A stretch of 64,000 nucleotides of DNA from Chloroherpetonaceae bacterium (lineage in GTDB: Bacteria; Bacteroidota; Chlorobiia; Chlorobiales; Thermochlorobacteraceae): contig JANRJQ010000004.1 of the NCBI GenBank assembly GCA_033763895.1, positions 1 to 64,000 on the forward strand, read 5' to 3'. The first letter of the stretch is position 1; every line of letters begins with the position of its first letter. The notes under the pieces are model-generated. The model was not told the DNA's origin. It searched no databases and saw only the letters and a list, made by a program, of their open reading frames with translations. Made by a program: the position numbers and the translations under genes. Positions 43,652-52,080 of the stretch are shown piece after piece.

Positions 43652-43696
43652 GGTGTTTGTAAGTTTAGTTTAAGCAAAGTGAAATTCTTAGAGGCA

Positions 43697-43740
43697 AAAA
43701 AAAAGCGCCTAACATTTTGCTTGACAAAATGAAAGGCGCT
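43697..43740 (-). terminator. Terminator after tRNA-Leu
   Basis: A two-part stem, agcgcct/aggcgct (43704-43710 with 43734-43740) and cattttg/caaaatg (43713-43719 with 43725-43731), is separated by a symmetric 2-nt internal loop. On the minus strand it is followed by a T run. It ends tRNA-Leu transcription before the zinc-ribbon gene. Confidence 0.8.
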
Positions 43741-43815
43741 CGAAAAACCGTCAGGGTTCTGAACTAGACTATTTTCAAGGTACAATTTTGACCGTTTCAA
43801 CATAACCACTAAAGT

Positions 43816-43900
43816 TGGTGCCGAGGAGGAGACTCGAACTCCTATGCCTCGCGGCGCTCGCACCTGAAACGAGTGCGTCTACCAATTCCGCCACCTCGGC
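43816..43900 (-). tRNA. tRNA-Leu (anticodon CAG)
   Basis: The 85-nt minus-strand sequence folds as a class II tRNA. It opens GCCGAGGUGGCGGAAUUGGUAGACGC. The anticodon stem CUCGU/GCGAG holds loop UUCAGGU (anticodon CAG). A variable arm (GCCGCGAGGC) follows. The T arm has the UUCGAGU loop. The 3' CCA is encoded, unlike in the tRNA-Val of this window. Confidence 0.97.
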
Positions 43901-44054
43901 AAAAATAATGGTTAAGATACAACAGATTTCTAAATTATTAAATATTCATTTAGCTAAATCAACACCATTTTTTTCAAAAAACTGAACTTGCCTTTCACTT
44001 GTTTTCAATTTGCTATTTTAATGTTTGAGATTTAAAGAATATTTCGAAACACTT

Positions 44055-45314
44055 ATGAATAATACAGCTTTTGACACCATTGAAGACGCTCTCGAAGACC
44101 TAAAAAATGGAAAGTTAATAATTGTCGTTGATGATGAAGACCGTGAAAATGAGGGTGATCTTGTCGGTGTGGCTGAAACCATAACCCCAGAACAGGTTAA
44201 TTTTATCACCAAAGAAGCGCGCGGCTTACTTTGCGCACCGATGACCCGTTTAAGAGCACAAGAGCTTGAACTGGACATGATGGTCAGTAACAACACTTCA
44301 CTACACGAAACCGCGTTCACCATTTCTGTGGATAGCAAGTTGCCCGGAACTTCAACCGGAATTTCCGCACACGACCGTGCTGTTACCATCCGCCAGCTTG
44401 CTGATCCACTCACCAAACCATCGGACTTGGCTCGTCCGGGTCATATTTTCCCCCTTCGTTCAATGGAAGGCGGAGTTCTTCGCCGAGTAGGTCATACCGA
44501 GGCTTCTGTCGATTTAGCACGCTTGGCAGGATTTCGACCTGTTGGGGTCATTTGCGAAATTTTAGCCGAAGATGGAACAATGGCGCGGTTACCCGAGCTT
44601 ATCCAAATGAAGAAAAAATTTGGATTAAAACTCGTAACAATCAAAGATCTTGTTGCTTACCGTATGCAACGCGAAAAGCTTGTCAAAAGGGCAGTTGAAG
44701 TGAATCTGCCTACGCATTTAGGAACATTTAGGCTCATCGCTTACGAAACTTGTGTTGATGATAAAAATCATCTTGCTTTGGTTAAGGGCGATGTTTCGAA
44801 CGGAGAACCCGTGCTTTTGAGAATGCACTCCTCTTGTGCCACCGGCGATCTCTTTGGCTCAATGCGTTGCGATTGCGGTGAACAGCTCGCAACTGCAATG
44901 ATGATGATTGAGCGTGAAGGTCGAGGCGTTGTGGTTTACATTATGCAAGAAGGGCGTGGAATCGGTCTGATCAACAAACTGAAGGCTTACAATTTGCAAG
45001 ATGAGGGCTATGACACCGTAGAAGCCAATGAAAAACTTGGCTTTAAAGCTGACCTACGTGATTATGGTATTGGCGCACAAATTCTATTGGATCTTGGAGT
45101 AAAAAAAATGAAATTGATGACCAACAATCCGAAAAAAGTTGTAGGGCTTCAAGGTTACGGGTTAGAAGTCACGGAGCGTGTTGCCCTTGAAATTCCAACC
45201 AATGAAATCAACAAAGGGTATATGGAGACCAAACGCGAAAAAATGGGTCACATCATTTCAGGAGAAAAGGCCGCAACGGAACTTCTTGCACAGAAAATTT
45301 TTGGTCATCATTAA
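44055..45314 (+). CDS. ribBA: Bifunctional 3,4-dihydroxy-2-butanone-4-phosphate synthase / GTP cyclohydrolase II
   Basis: This enzyme makes both precursors of riboflavin from ribulose 5-phosphate and GTP. I start at the ATG 44055; a TTG at 44025 would add 10 unlikely residues. The N-terminal RibB domain has [14 protein letters not shown] near 26 and RPGHIFPLR near 132. The C-terminal RibA domain has the zinc ligands in [20 protein letters not shown] and the [12 protein letters not shown] motif. Length (about 419) is normal. It is a single gene here; no rib operon is attached. The related ribF gene lies at 32.4 kb. Confidence 0.97.
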   Translation: MNNTAFDTIEDALEDLKNGKLIIVVDDEDRENEGDLVGVAETITPEQVNFITKEARGLLCAPMTRLRAQELELDMMVSNNTSLHETAFTISVDSKLPGTSTGISAHDRAVTIRQLADPLTKPSDLARPGHIFPLRSMEGGVLRRVGHTEASVDLARLAGFRPVGVICEILAEDGTMARLPELIQMKKKFGLKLVTIKDLVAYRMQREKLVKRAVEVNLPTHLGTFRLIAYETCVDDKNHLALVKGDVSNGEPVLLRMHSSCATGDLFGSMRCDCGEQLATAMMMIEREGRGVVVYIMQEGRGIGLINKLKAYNLQDEGYDTVEANEKLGFKADLRDYGIGAQILLDLGVKKMKLMTNNPKKVVGLQGYGLEVTERVALEIPTNEINKGYMETKREKMGHIISGEKAATELLAQKIFGHH

Positions 45315-45340
45315 TCAAAATAACTAATAGCTGATTTCTC

Positions 45341-45393
45341 AGAAAGGCTTTTACTCCATTGATAGCCATTATCCTTTTTGTAAAAGCCTTTCT
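45341..45393. terminator. Long inverted repeat between ribBA and the PhoD-like gene
   Basis: agaaaggcttttac (45341-45354) and its perfect complement gtaaaagcctttct (45380-45393) flank a 25-nt spacer. The arms include A/T-rich ends, so it can act as a bidirectional terminator for the convergent genes. The large loop is unusual for a simple terminator. Confidence 0.6.
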
Positions 45394-45432
45394 TAGTCAA
45401 GAAATCTCAATCACCCGTTTTAATTAAGATGA

Positions 45433-46824
45433 TTATTTCAAATCCTTCGCTAAGATTTCTTTTACCCAAGCTTTTTTTCCATCCCAAGTAAATACCTCAA
45501 TCACCAATTTTCGCTCAGTCCCTTTTCCTTCAAGTTTCAGCAATCCAAAGTTTCGTTCGGAGAGATATGTTTCTGGAATGAGAAAGTCATTTACTTCGTC
45601 ACGCATTTGATATGTACCCGATGTTAAAGGAGAAACGGTTAAATCATAAAGTGGATAAGTCCCTTCACGATTCATTTTGCTTAATGAAGTGTAGTGACGG
45701 TCTCCGGTTAAAAAGATTACACCGGAGATTTTTTCTGCTAAAATTGCATCAAGTAATTTTTTTCGTTCCTCAGGGTAAGTTGAAAAATTCTCGTGAATTG
45801 CCGCGCTATTTAACACTTGCCCTCCAATTACAATAAATTTGAAAGTCGCTTGGCTCGAACTTAGTGAATTGATGAGCCATTCGAATTGGCTTTCGCCAAT
45901 GATTTCTCGTTTTCCGGTTCTTCGTTTATTAGGAGATTTGAACCATCGATCATCCAAAAGAAAGAATTCCGCGTCAGACCATCGAAATGAAGTTGTTATC
46001 CCATTTTTTCCATCCATTCCGTAAGTTGGATTTCCCCAAAAAAGGGTGAAGGCCTCTCGTGTCAATTGTTTGCCAATAAAACTATTATCGGCATCGTTTG
46101 AGCCATAGTCATGATCATCCCAAATTGCGTAGTGATGAACAGAGGCAAGAAGGGGTTGTAATTCTTTTAATTCTCGCGTATGTGAATAGCGATACAATAT
46201 TCCGCTTCGGGAGCCCCAATCAGGATCTCTTAAATAGGTGTTATCACCTAACCAAACCATAAAGTCGGGCGATTTTCCTGCGATTGTAGAAAAAATATCA
46301 TAGTGCTCACCATACGGTTTTCCCGAACGATCAAACCGCTCTTCATTGATATAAGCGCAACTTCCAATAGCAAAAGTGACATTAGGAGCGTCTTTTCGCC
46401 ATTGCCAAAGAGAAAGTGTTTGAAATACTTGAGGGTATTGAGCGGGTTGGCGTTTTCCATTGATAACAATCCAATAGACATATCTTTTCCCCGGCTCCAG
46501 ATCAGCCGCAATGAGTTTGGCAGTAAAAGCTTTTTCCCTTTCCGTCTTCACACGGTTGGTGGAGCCAATTGCTTCATTTTTAATCCCTTCTTCAATGTAC
46601 TCAGCCCAAACCTCGCACTCTGCAAGTGTTTGTACCCAAATGAGAACTTCACGCATTTCAGAGTAGCCGAGCATTGGGCCGGAGCGAATTGAATTGTTTC
46701 TAGAAATTTTTCGGGTTTGTGCAGGTAATTCTTGTAAAAGAAGTGAAAAAAACAGTAAAACAAAAATGAATTGGAGAATTGGAATGATGAAATGTTTTTT
46801 GCTTAAGGTTGGGCGAAATTGCAT
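45433..46824 (-). CDS. PhoD-like metallophosphatase (alkaline phosphatase D family), exported
   Basis: This is a phosphatase or phosphodiesterase of 463 residues with an N-terminal signal peptide (hydrophobic 12-34, cleaved near LPA-QT). The PhoD fold has an N-terminal Fn3-like domain (about 45-135) and a metallophosphatase domain: AIGSCAYI, the metal ligand site WLGDNTYLRDPDWGSR, the YAIWDDHDYGSNDAD motif, and FLTGDRHYTSL. Metal ions are calcium and iron in characterised PhoD. It likely releases phosphate from organic esters outside the cytoplasm. An 8-bp inverted repeat lies in the promoter region (46869-46887). Confidence 0.88.
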   Translation of the reverse strand: MQFRPTLSKKHFIIPILQFIFVLLFFSLLLQELPAQTRKISRNNSIRSGPMLGYSEMREVLIWVQTLAECEVWAEYIEEGIKNEAIGSTNRVKTEREKAFTAKLIAADLEPGKRYVYWIVINGKRQPAQYPQVFQTLSLWQWRKDAPNVTFAIGSCAYINEERFDRSGKPYGEHYDIFSTIAGKSPDFMVWLGDNTYLRDPDWGSRSGILYRYSHTRELKELQPLLASVHHYAIWDDHDYGSNDADNSFIGKQLTREAFTLFWGNPTYGMDGKNGITTSFRWSDAEFFLLDDRWFKSPNKRRTGKREIIGESQFEWLINSLSSSQATFKFIVIGGQVLNSAAIHENFSTYPEERKKLLDAILAEKISGVIFLTGDRHYTSLSKMNREGTYPLYDLTVSPLTSGTYQMRDEVNDFLIPETYLSERNFGLLKLEGKGTERKLVIEVFTWDGKKAWVKEILAKDLK

Positions 46825-46868
46825 TGTCCTCTTTGAATTTGAATTGAATTATATGGTTTTACTTCGTT

Positions 46869-46887
46869 AACTTAACTTAGTTAAGTT
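46869..46887. promoter_or_regulatory. Palindromic operator-like site
   Basis: aacttaac (46869-46876) and its perfect complement gttaagtt (46880-46887) with 3-nt spacer lie between the divergent PhoD-like and TfoX-like genes. The size and symmetry fit a dimeric repressor site; the owner is unknown. No pho-box sequence was identified. Confidence 0.4.
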
Positions 46888-46946
46888 TGTGTTTTAGTTC
46901 AAATTTTTAAGGTATTTATTACAAAACTTTAAAGCCTATCCTGAGG

Positions 46947-47399
46947 GTGAAAGTCATTCATCAAGAATTGGTTAAGCCAAAAAAAGATTACTCGTTGGAT
47001 TTTGCAATTCGTACATTTTCTTCTCTTTACGGGTCAATTGTGAAACCAATGTTTGGTGGTGTTACAGTTTACCAAATGCGTGGTGAAAATCGAATGATGC
47101 TAATTTATTCGGGTGGAACCGAAGAAAGCGGAAGTTGGTCGAAGGGAAAAGGGTTGATTGATGAGTGGAGAGGATGTTCGTTTATGACATCACAAGAGCA
47201 TCATCGTGAATTAATCAGTCGATTTCCCTCCTTAAAGCCACAACAAACTCTCCCAAAGTGGCTTCACATTAGTGATTTAAATCCTCAGTATGAAACAGTA
47301 GTAAAGTCGCTTTTTCATTTGGCTGCAAATGAAAGTCCCTTAATTGGAATTATTTCAAACCCCAAGCCAAAGAAAAAAAGGAAAACCGTACTCAACTAA
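46947..47399 (+). CDS. TfoX-N-terminal-like small protein
   Basis: This is a protein of 150 residues that starts with GTG at 46947. The segment FSSLYGSIVKPMFGGVTVYQM...RMMLIYSG resembles the N-terminal domain of TfoX/Sxy proteins (the KxMFGG pattern), which in some bacteria influence competence. The remaining segment, ending in a lysine-rich tail (KPKKKRK), is not recognised. The membership is tentative. The next gene starts 35 nt later on the same strand. Confidence 0.55.
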   Translation: MKVIHQELVKPKKDYSLDFAIRTFSSLYGSIVKPMFGGVTVYQMRGENRMMLIYSGGTEESGSWSKGKGLIDEWRGCSFMTSQEHHRELISRFPSLKPQQTLPKWLHISDLNPQYETVVKSLFHLAANESPLIGIISNPKPKKKRKTVLN

Positions 47400-47434
47400 G
47401 TAAAAATATTTTTTCATTCGAATCATTATTTTCC

Positions 47435-49441
47435 GTGACAGACGCTTCACATCAATCATCATCTAAAAAAAAGTTTTATTTCTTCGGGACACTCGGCTTG
47501 GTTATCATTCTTGTCCTATTGATTCGTTCTTACATTGTCCATAACGCTTTTGAAAAAACGTCAAAAGGTCTTGAAAGAAAGTATCACATCAAACTCTCGG
47601 CGGAATCAATTTCTGCGTCTGCGTTACGCTCGGTATCACTTGAAAATGTTACAATAACCCCGCTTGATGCACCCGAAGACACCCTTCTATTCATTGAAAC
47701 TCTTGATGCATCGGTAAGACTCTTACCTTTAATGAACGGTGATTTGCGTTTAAAGACACTTGAGGCAAAGAGGCTTTCATTAAAACTGCAAGAATACAAT
47801 GATTCTCTTTCAAATTTCGGAGCCATTTTAGAGGCATTTCAACACTCTCAAACCCTTGATACTCTTAGAAAAATAAAATCGGAGAATTTGGGTTGGAATA
47901 TTCGATCAAAAAATCTGCTTCGTTTATTGTACTCTCAAATTCCCGATGCTATTCGAATTGATAATTTATCAGTCTTTTATTCGAGCATTACAGATTCTGT
48001 TTCGCTTGCTCTTGAAATTCCTCAGTTCGTGATGCAGGATAATTTTTTTAGAGCGAGTGTCTCTCTTTCAGAAAGGAATATTCTTCCATACTCGGTTCAA
48101 GAGGAAACACAGCGGTTTATCGTTTCAGGATTACTTAATCGAAAACGTGAATCTGCGGAAGTGAATCTTTATGGCGCTCCGTTTATTTCACTCCCATATT
48201 TTAAAAATAAATTTGGCCTAGTAGCTAAAGCAAAAGATCTGACGTTCAAAGTTGATCCGGCAGAAACTGAGGATTCATATTTGAAGGTGGGATCGCTGTT
48301 TAGTGTCAATCAGATTCAATTATATCATCCGAAAATTTCTACTGATACTCTTTCGCTTGAAAAAGGGTCGTTGAACGCCATTTTTCGAATCGATTCTAAA
48401 GCGATAGTCGTTGAACCCGAAACGCAACTCTCATTTTCAACAGAAGGCGTTGATTCAATGAATGTTCTGCTTTCATTATGGTTTGATCGTTCCGATTCAC
48501 TTCAAGTTGGATTGCAATTAAAAACCGATACACTTTCTGCGACTCGCTTTTTCGAATCGCTTCCTTTAGCAATGCGAAAAGATTTAGGTGAAATGCGATT
48601 TAAAGGCAAACTGGCATATTCGCTTTACCTCAACATTGATTGGAGAAAATTAGATGAAGTCATCTTAGAATCCTCTGTTTATACGGATTCATTTAAGGTG
48701 TTAGATTATGGGAATATTGATTTCCAAAAGCTTACAGGGAAATTCTCACATGAAGCTAAGGAAAAGGATTCAAGAACCGCGCGGGTCATCGAACTCAATC
48801 CTTCAAATCAAAGTTTTACCCCGTTAGTTCAAATTCCAAAACATCTTATCGGCGCCGTTCTTACCAATGAAGATGGCGGATTTTTCCTTCATCGCGGATT
48901 TAATGAAGCCTCATTCGCAACGGCTATTGCTGATAATATTCGTCGTTCAGAATTTGTCAGAGGGGGAAGTACCATTTCGATGCAGTTGGTAAAAAACATT
49001 TATCTCAATCGAAAGAAAACTCTTGCGAGGAAGTTTGAAGAGATTTGGATTGTTTGGCTTTTGGAAAGAAGCGGTTTTGTGAGTAAAGAAAGGTTACTTG
49101 AAATTTATCTTAACATCATTGAATGGGGGCCGAATGTCTATGGTATTGCAGAGGCATCACAATTTTATTTTTCAAAACGCCCTTCTCAACTTACGCTTGA
49201 AGAATCATTGTTTTTAGGAAGTATTATCCCATCTCCGAAACGATTTTTTTGGGCATTTAAGGAGGGAAAGCTTCGTGAGGAACGTGTTGAACAAATGAGT
49301 TTTGTACTGCAAAAAATGAAAGAGCGTCAATACACAAAAGACTCAACGCTTTCGGGGAACCTTAGGTTAACAGGTAAGGCCGCTTCGATGCTTAAGTTCT
49401 CTATGCCTCTTTCAGACACGCTTCAAATGAATGATGAATAA
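47435..49441 (+). CDS. AsmA-like / GT51 transglycosylase fusion protein
   Basis: This is an inner-membrane protein of 668 residues, starting with GTG. It has one membrane anchor (residues 14-34), then a periplasmic beta-rich region (about 40-440) of the AsmA/DUF748 type, and a GT51 peptidoglycan glycosyltransferase domain (about 460-640). The GT51 catalytic residue is Glu479 in TNEDGGFFLHRG, with RGGSTISMQLVKNIYL at 509-524 and a second Glu563 in EIYLNIIEWG. There is no transpeptidase domain, so it is monofunctional. It would polymerise lipid II. The unusual N-terminal half could tie it to envelope lipid transport or outer-membrane assembly. The J-domain gene follows. Confidence 0.88.
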   Translation: MTDASHQSSSKKKFYFFGTLGLVIILVLLIRSYIVHNAFEKTSKGLERKYHIKLSAESISASALRSVSLENVTITPLDAPEDTLLFIETLDASVRLLPLMNGDLRLKTLEAKRLSLKLQEYNDSLSNFGAILEAFQHSQTLDTLRKIKSENLGWNIRSKNLLRLLYSQIPDAIRIDNLSVFYSSITDSVSLALEIPQFVMQDNFFRASVSLSERNILPYSVQEETQRFIVSGLLNRKRESAEVNLYGAPFISLPYFKNKFGLVAKAKDLTFKVDPAETEDSYLKVGSLFSVNQIQLYHPKISTDTLSLEKGSLNAIFRIDSKAIVVEPETQLSFSTEGVDSMNVLLSLWFDRSDSLQVGLQLKTDTLSATRFFESLPLAMRKDLGEMRFKGKLAYSLYLNIDWRKLDEVILESSVYTDSFKVLDYGNIDFQKLTGKFSHEAKEKDSRTARVIELNPSNQSFTPLVQIPKHLIGAVLTNEDGGFFLHRGFNEASFATAIADNIRRSEFVRGGSTISMQLVKNIYLNRKKTLARKFEEIWIVWLLERSGFVSKERLLEIYLNIIEWGPNVYGIAEASQFYFSKRPSQLTLEESLFLGSIIPSPKRFFWAFKEGKLREERVEQMSFVLQKMKERQYTKDSTLSGNLRLTGKAASMLKFSMPLSDTLQMNDE

Positions 49442-49489
49442 AGGACTTATTACTTGAACAAGGTTATTTAGCATCAATTGACCGACGGA

Positions 49490-49996
49490 ATGAGCTTATT
49501 TTCACGATTATCAAAAATCTTAAAGGCTGAACTTCGCACAAGGCTTCATTACTTGCAAGATGAGGAGTTCAGAAAGTTTTACATCGAATACCTTAAGAAG
49601 AAAAAATCGCAGGGGAATTACTCAGGCTCTTTTGGTTCAAAACGAAGCGAAACTTTTTTTGAATCTGAACAAGAATGGTTTTATGACCGCTACAACCGGT
49701 TTTATTCTTCCGAGGGCAATCCAAAAACGGAAAGCGGCAATTATCGACAAAAAAGTTACAGCACCCCGAGAGAACCAGATAAAGATCCTATCCTTGCTGC
49801 TTACTATGCAAATTTAGAACTTCCATACGGCTCGGATTCCGAAACCGTTCGTAAGGCTTGGCTTAACCTTGTCCGAAAGTATCATCCTGATAAATTCAAT
49901 GGCGATCCAGAAAAACAGAAACTTGCAACCGAGATTACCAAAGGGATTAATACAGCTTATCAAGAACTGACACGATATCTTAAAGGTAAGAAATAG
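49490..49996 (+). CDS. J-domain (DnaJ-like) protein
   Basis: This is a cytosolic co-chaperone-type protein of about 168 residues. The start at ATG 49490 is preferred over the TTG at 49478. The J domain is at the C-terminus (about 100-165) with the essential HPD tripeptide in RKYHPDKF. The N-terminal 95 residues are basic and Ser/Tyr/Asn-rich and contain no recognised domain. J-domain proteins stimulate the DnaK ATPase. Client specificity is unknown. It follows the GT51 gene on the same strand. Confidence 0.85.
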   Translation: MSLFSRLSKILKAELRTRLHYLQDEEFRKFYIEYLKKKKSQGNYSGSFGSKRSETFFESEQEWFYDRYNRFYSSEGNPKTESGNYRQKSYSTPREPDKDPILAAYYANLELPYGSDSETVRKAWLNLVRKYHPDKFNGDPEKQKLATEITKGINTAYQELTRYLKGKK

Positions 49997-50105
49997 CCTT
50001 TGATTGAACCCTTTTCGACGTCATTATATGAACTTTTTTGAAGTAACTTATCTTAGCTAAAAAAGTATAATCAAACCGTCTTTACACCTAAAAACTTCTA
50101 CTTTT

Positions 50106-50525
50106 ATGCCACAAAACCAAACAGTACCATCGGAAAAATTCCAGCAAATAAAAGCTTTGCTACTTGAAATGGAAATGAAGATCATTCAAGAGGACACCAA
50201 TGAAGAACTCTTTGTTGTCGATGATGAAGAAAATGGGATAAAAAATCTTATCATCGATCTTGAACCGCCGCTTGTGGTTCTTGAACAACTCATTATGCCA
50301 ATCAAAGGTGAGCGAGGGGAATTGTACAAAAGACTTCTTCAAATGAATGAAACACTGGTTCACGGCGCTTTTGCAATTGATGCAAAAGAGCGATTTGTGT
50401 TTTTCCGAGATACCCTTCAAATTGAAAACCTTGACTCGAATGAACTTCAAGGAAGTATTCGCGCACTCTCATTAGCAATGGCTGAACATAGCAGCGAATT
50501 GCTCAAATATGCTCATCAATCTTAA
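50106..50525 (+). CDS. YbjN / CesT-like protein upstream of PspA
   Basis: This is a cytosolic protein of 139 residues with an alpha/beta pattern (QIKALLLEMEMKIIQEDTNEELFVVDDEENG...NLIIDLEPPLVVLEQLIMPI) typical of the YbjN/type III secretion chaperone-like (CesT) fold. YbjN proteins are linked to stress and translation. The adjacent PspA gene, starting 22 nt after its stop, mirrors YbjN-PspA pairings known in other phyla. It may aid or modulate PspA. Assignment rests on fold pattern and context. Confidence 0.65.
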   Translation: MPQNQTVPSEKFQQIKALLLEMEMKIIQEDTNEELFVVDDEENGIKNLIIDLEPPLVVLEQLIMPIKGERGELYKRLLQMNETLVHGAFAIDAKERFVFFRDTLQIENLDSNELQGSIRALSLAMAEHSSELLKYAHQS

Positions 50526-50547
50526 ACATCAATCATTCGGAGGAAAT

Positions 50548-51261
50548 ATGAATCTCTTTAAACGCATTTTTAAAGTTACTCAGTCGGAAGCACATTCGAT
50601 TGTCGATAAACTTGAAGACCCGATAAAGCTCACCGAACAAGGAATCCGTGATTTAAAAAACGATCTTCAGCAATCGATGATGGCCCTTGCCCAAGTAAAA
50701 GCCAGTGCTGTAAGATTGAGAAAAGACGGTGAAGATCAGCAGCGAATTTCTGATGAAATGGAACGAAAAGCGATGCTGCTTCTTCAACGCGCACAAAAGG
50801 GAGAAATCAATACAGCAGAAGCAGAGAAACTTGCACTTGAAGCGATGAATCGTAAAAACGACGCTTCACAGCGTGCAGTTACTTTAATTACTGATGGGCA
50901 AAAACAGCAAGCAATGGCTGACCAACTTCAATCAAAGATTGAAAAGCTGAAAAACACCATCACTAAATATGAGAATGAATTAATTACGCTTCGAGCTCGC
51001 GCACAAACCGCACAAGCAACACGAAAAATCAATCAACAACTTTCAAATGTTGACTCAGGTGGAACTGTCGCGATGCTTGAAAAAATGAAAACCAAGGTGA
51101 TTGAAGAAGAGTCGCTGGCGGAAGCTTACGGTCAACTTGCTGATGTGAATGTTTCATTAGACGAAAAAATCGAAAAGGCACTTGCAGAACCGTCACCCTC
51201 TCAAGCCAACGATACCTTAGCAGAGCTCAAGCGAAAAATGGGAATCTTACCTCCCGCATAA
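50548..51261 (+). CDS. PspA/IM30 (Vipp1) family membrane-stress protein
   Basis: This peripheral membrane protein (about 237 residues) polymerises on membranes to maintain integrity (ESCRT-III-like fold). The start at ATG 50548 has a strong ggagga ribosome-binding site 6 nt upstream; the ATG-like start at 50509 overlaps the previous gene. The NLFKRIFKVTQSEAHSIVDKLEDPIKLTEQGIRDLKNDL opening is the family signature. Long coiled coils fill 25-200. The C-terminal tail (ALAEPS...LAELKRKMGI) is of the type seen in PspA/Vipp1. No pspF/pspBC genes are nearby. Confidence 0.93.
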   Translation: MNLFKRIFKVTQSEAHSIVDKLEDPIKLTEQGIRDLKNDLQQSMMALAQVKASAVRLRKDGEDQQRISDEMERKAMLLLQRAQKGEINTAEAEKLALEAMNRKNDASQRAVTLITDGQKQQAMADQLQSKIEKLKNTITKYENELITLRARAQTAQATRKINQQLSNVDSGGTVAMLEKMKTKVIEEESLAEAYGQLADVNVSLDEKIEKALAEPSPSQANDTLAELKRKMGILPPA

Positions 51262-51282
51262 TTCTTTCATCGGATCATTGGC

Positions 51283-51311
51283 AAAAAACGAGGCAGTTTG
51301 CCTCGTTTTTT
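51283..51311. terminator. Bidirectional terminator after pspA and ccmB
   Basis: A perfect 13-bp stem (51283-51295 with 51299-51311) with 3-nt loop, flanked by A and T runs at the two ends, serves the convergent pspA and ccmB genes. Confidence 0.85.
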
Positions 51312-51998
51312 TTATTCCTCCCAAACAAACTCAAAAAGGAAGATTGAAAGCACCATCATGATGATATCGTAAGCAGTTAGGAGTTTAAGAAAATTCTCAG
51401 CACGGAAAAACGGTGCATCTGGTTCCGTCGCGACTTCAGTTGCTTTAACCACCAAAATGATTACCGGAAGTATTGGTACAAACGATAAAGCGGCAAATAA
51501 TCCGCTCTTTCCGTTGGTCATAGAAACAATAGCACTGATTAATGTAAGAACGATGGCAGTCCCTATCGCCCCTAAAAACATCGTAACGGAAAATATTAGC
51601 GTGTTTTCAATTTGCAGTTGAAGAAAGGCTGAATAAAGAAGTGCAATAAGAAGATTGATAAATAAAGAGAAAATTAAATTGACAAAGAACTTTGCCCCAA
51701 AAATGACATCCGTGGAATAAGATAACTTTAATAATAAAGAAGTTCCTCTCTCCCCTTCGCTAATAAAGCCTCTTTGAAGCGCCGTCATAGCCGCAAAGAA
51801 AATCGTGTTCCACATCAAGGTAGCAACAACATCATTTCTTAAGCGGGAGTCACCAACTGAAAAAAGAACCAGAGATACTGAGATCAAAACAAAAAGTAAA
51901 ATGGCATTAAACCCGTACTTATTTCTAGACTCCAAAAGCACATCTTTTGAAATCAATCGAAAAATATCTTTGGCTTCGTTAATCACTTTTTTCATCAT
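51312..51998 (-). CDS. ccmB: Heme exporter protein B (CcmB)
   Basis: This is an inner-membrane permease of 228 residues with about six helices. It works with CcmA in the ABC-type complex that delivers heme to CcmE for cytochrome c maturation (System I). The FRLISKDVLLESRNKYGFNAILLFVLISVSL opening and the RGFISEGERGTSLLLKLSYS motif are typical. No ccmA, ccmC or ccmE lies next to it; upstream is lpxK on the same strand, 82 nt away. The start is one of two consecutive Met codons. Confidence 0.9.
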   Translation of the reverse strand: MMKKVINEAKDIFRLISKDVLLESRNKYGFNAILLFVLISVSLVLFSVGDSRLRNDVVATLMWNTIFFAAMTALQRGFISEGERGTSLLLKLSYSTDVIFGAKFFVNLIFSLFINLLIALLYSAFLQLQIENTLIFSVTMFLGAIGTAIVLTLISAIVSMTNGKSGLFAALSFVPILPVIILVVKATEVATEPDAPFFRAENFLKLLTAYDIIMMVLSIFLFEFVWEE

Positions 51999-52080
51999 TC
52001 ACTGTCTCATTAAGAGAAATTCGCTAATGAGAAGGCTCGCATGTTTTACTTAGAAAAAATTTAACCCTTTTTGTTTCATC

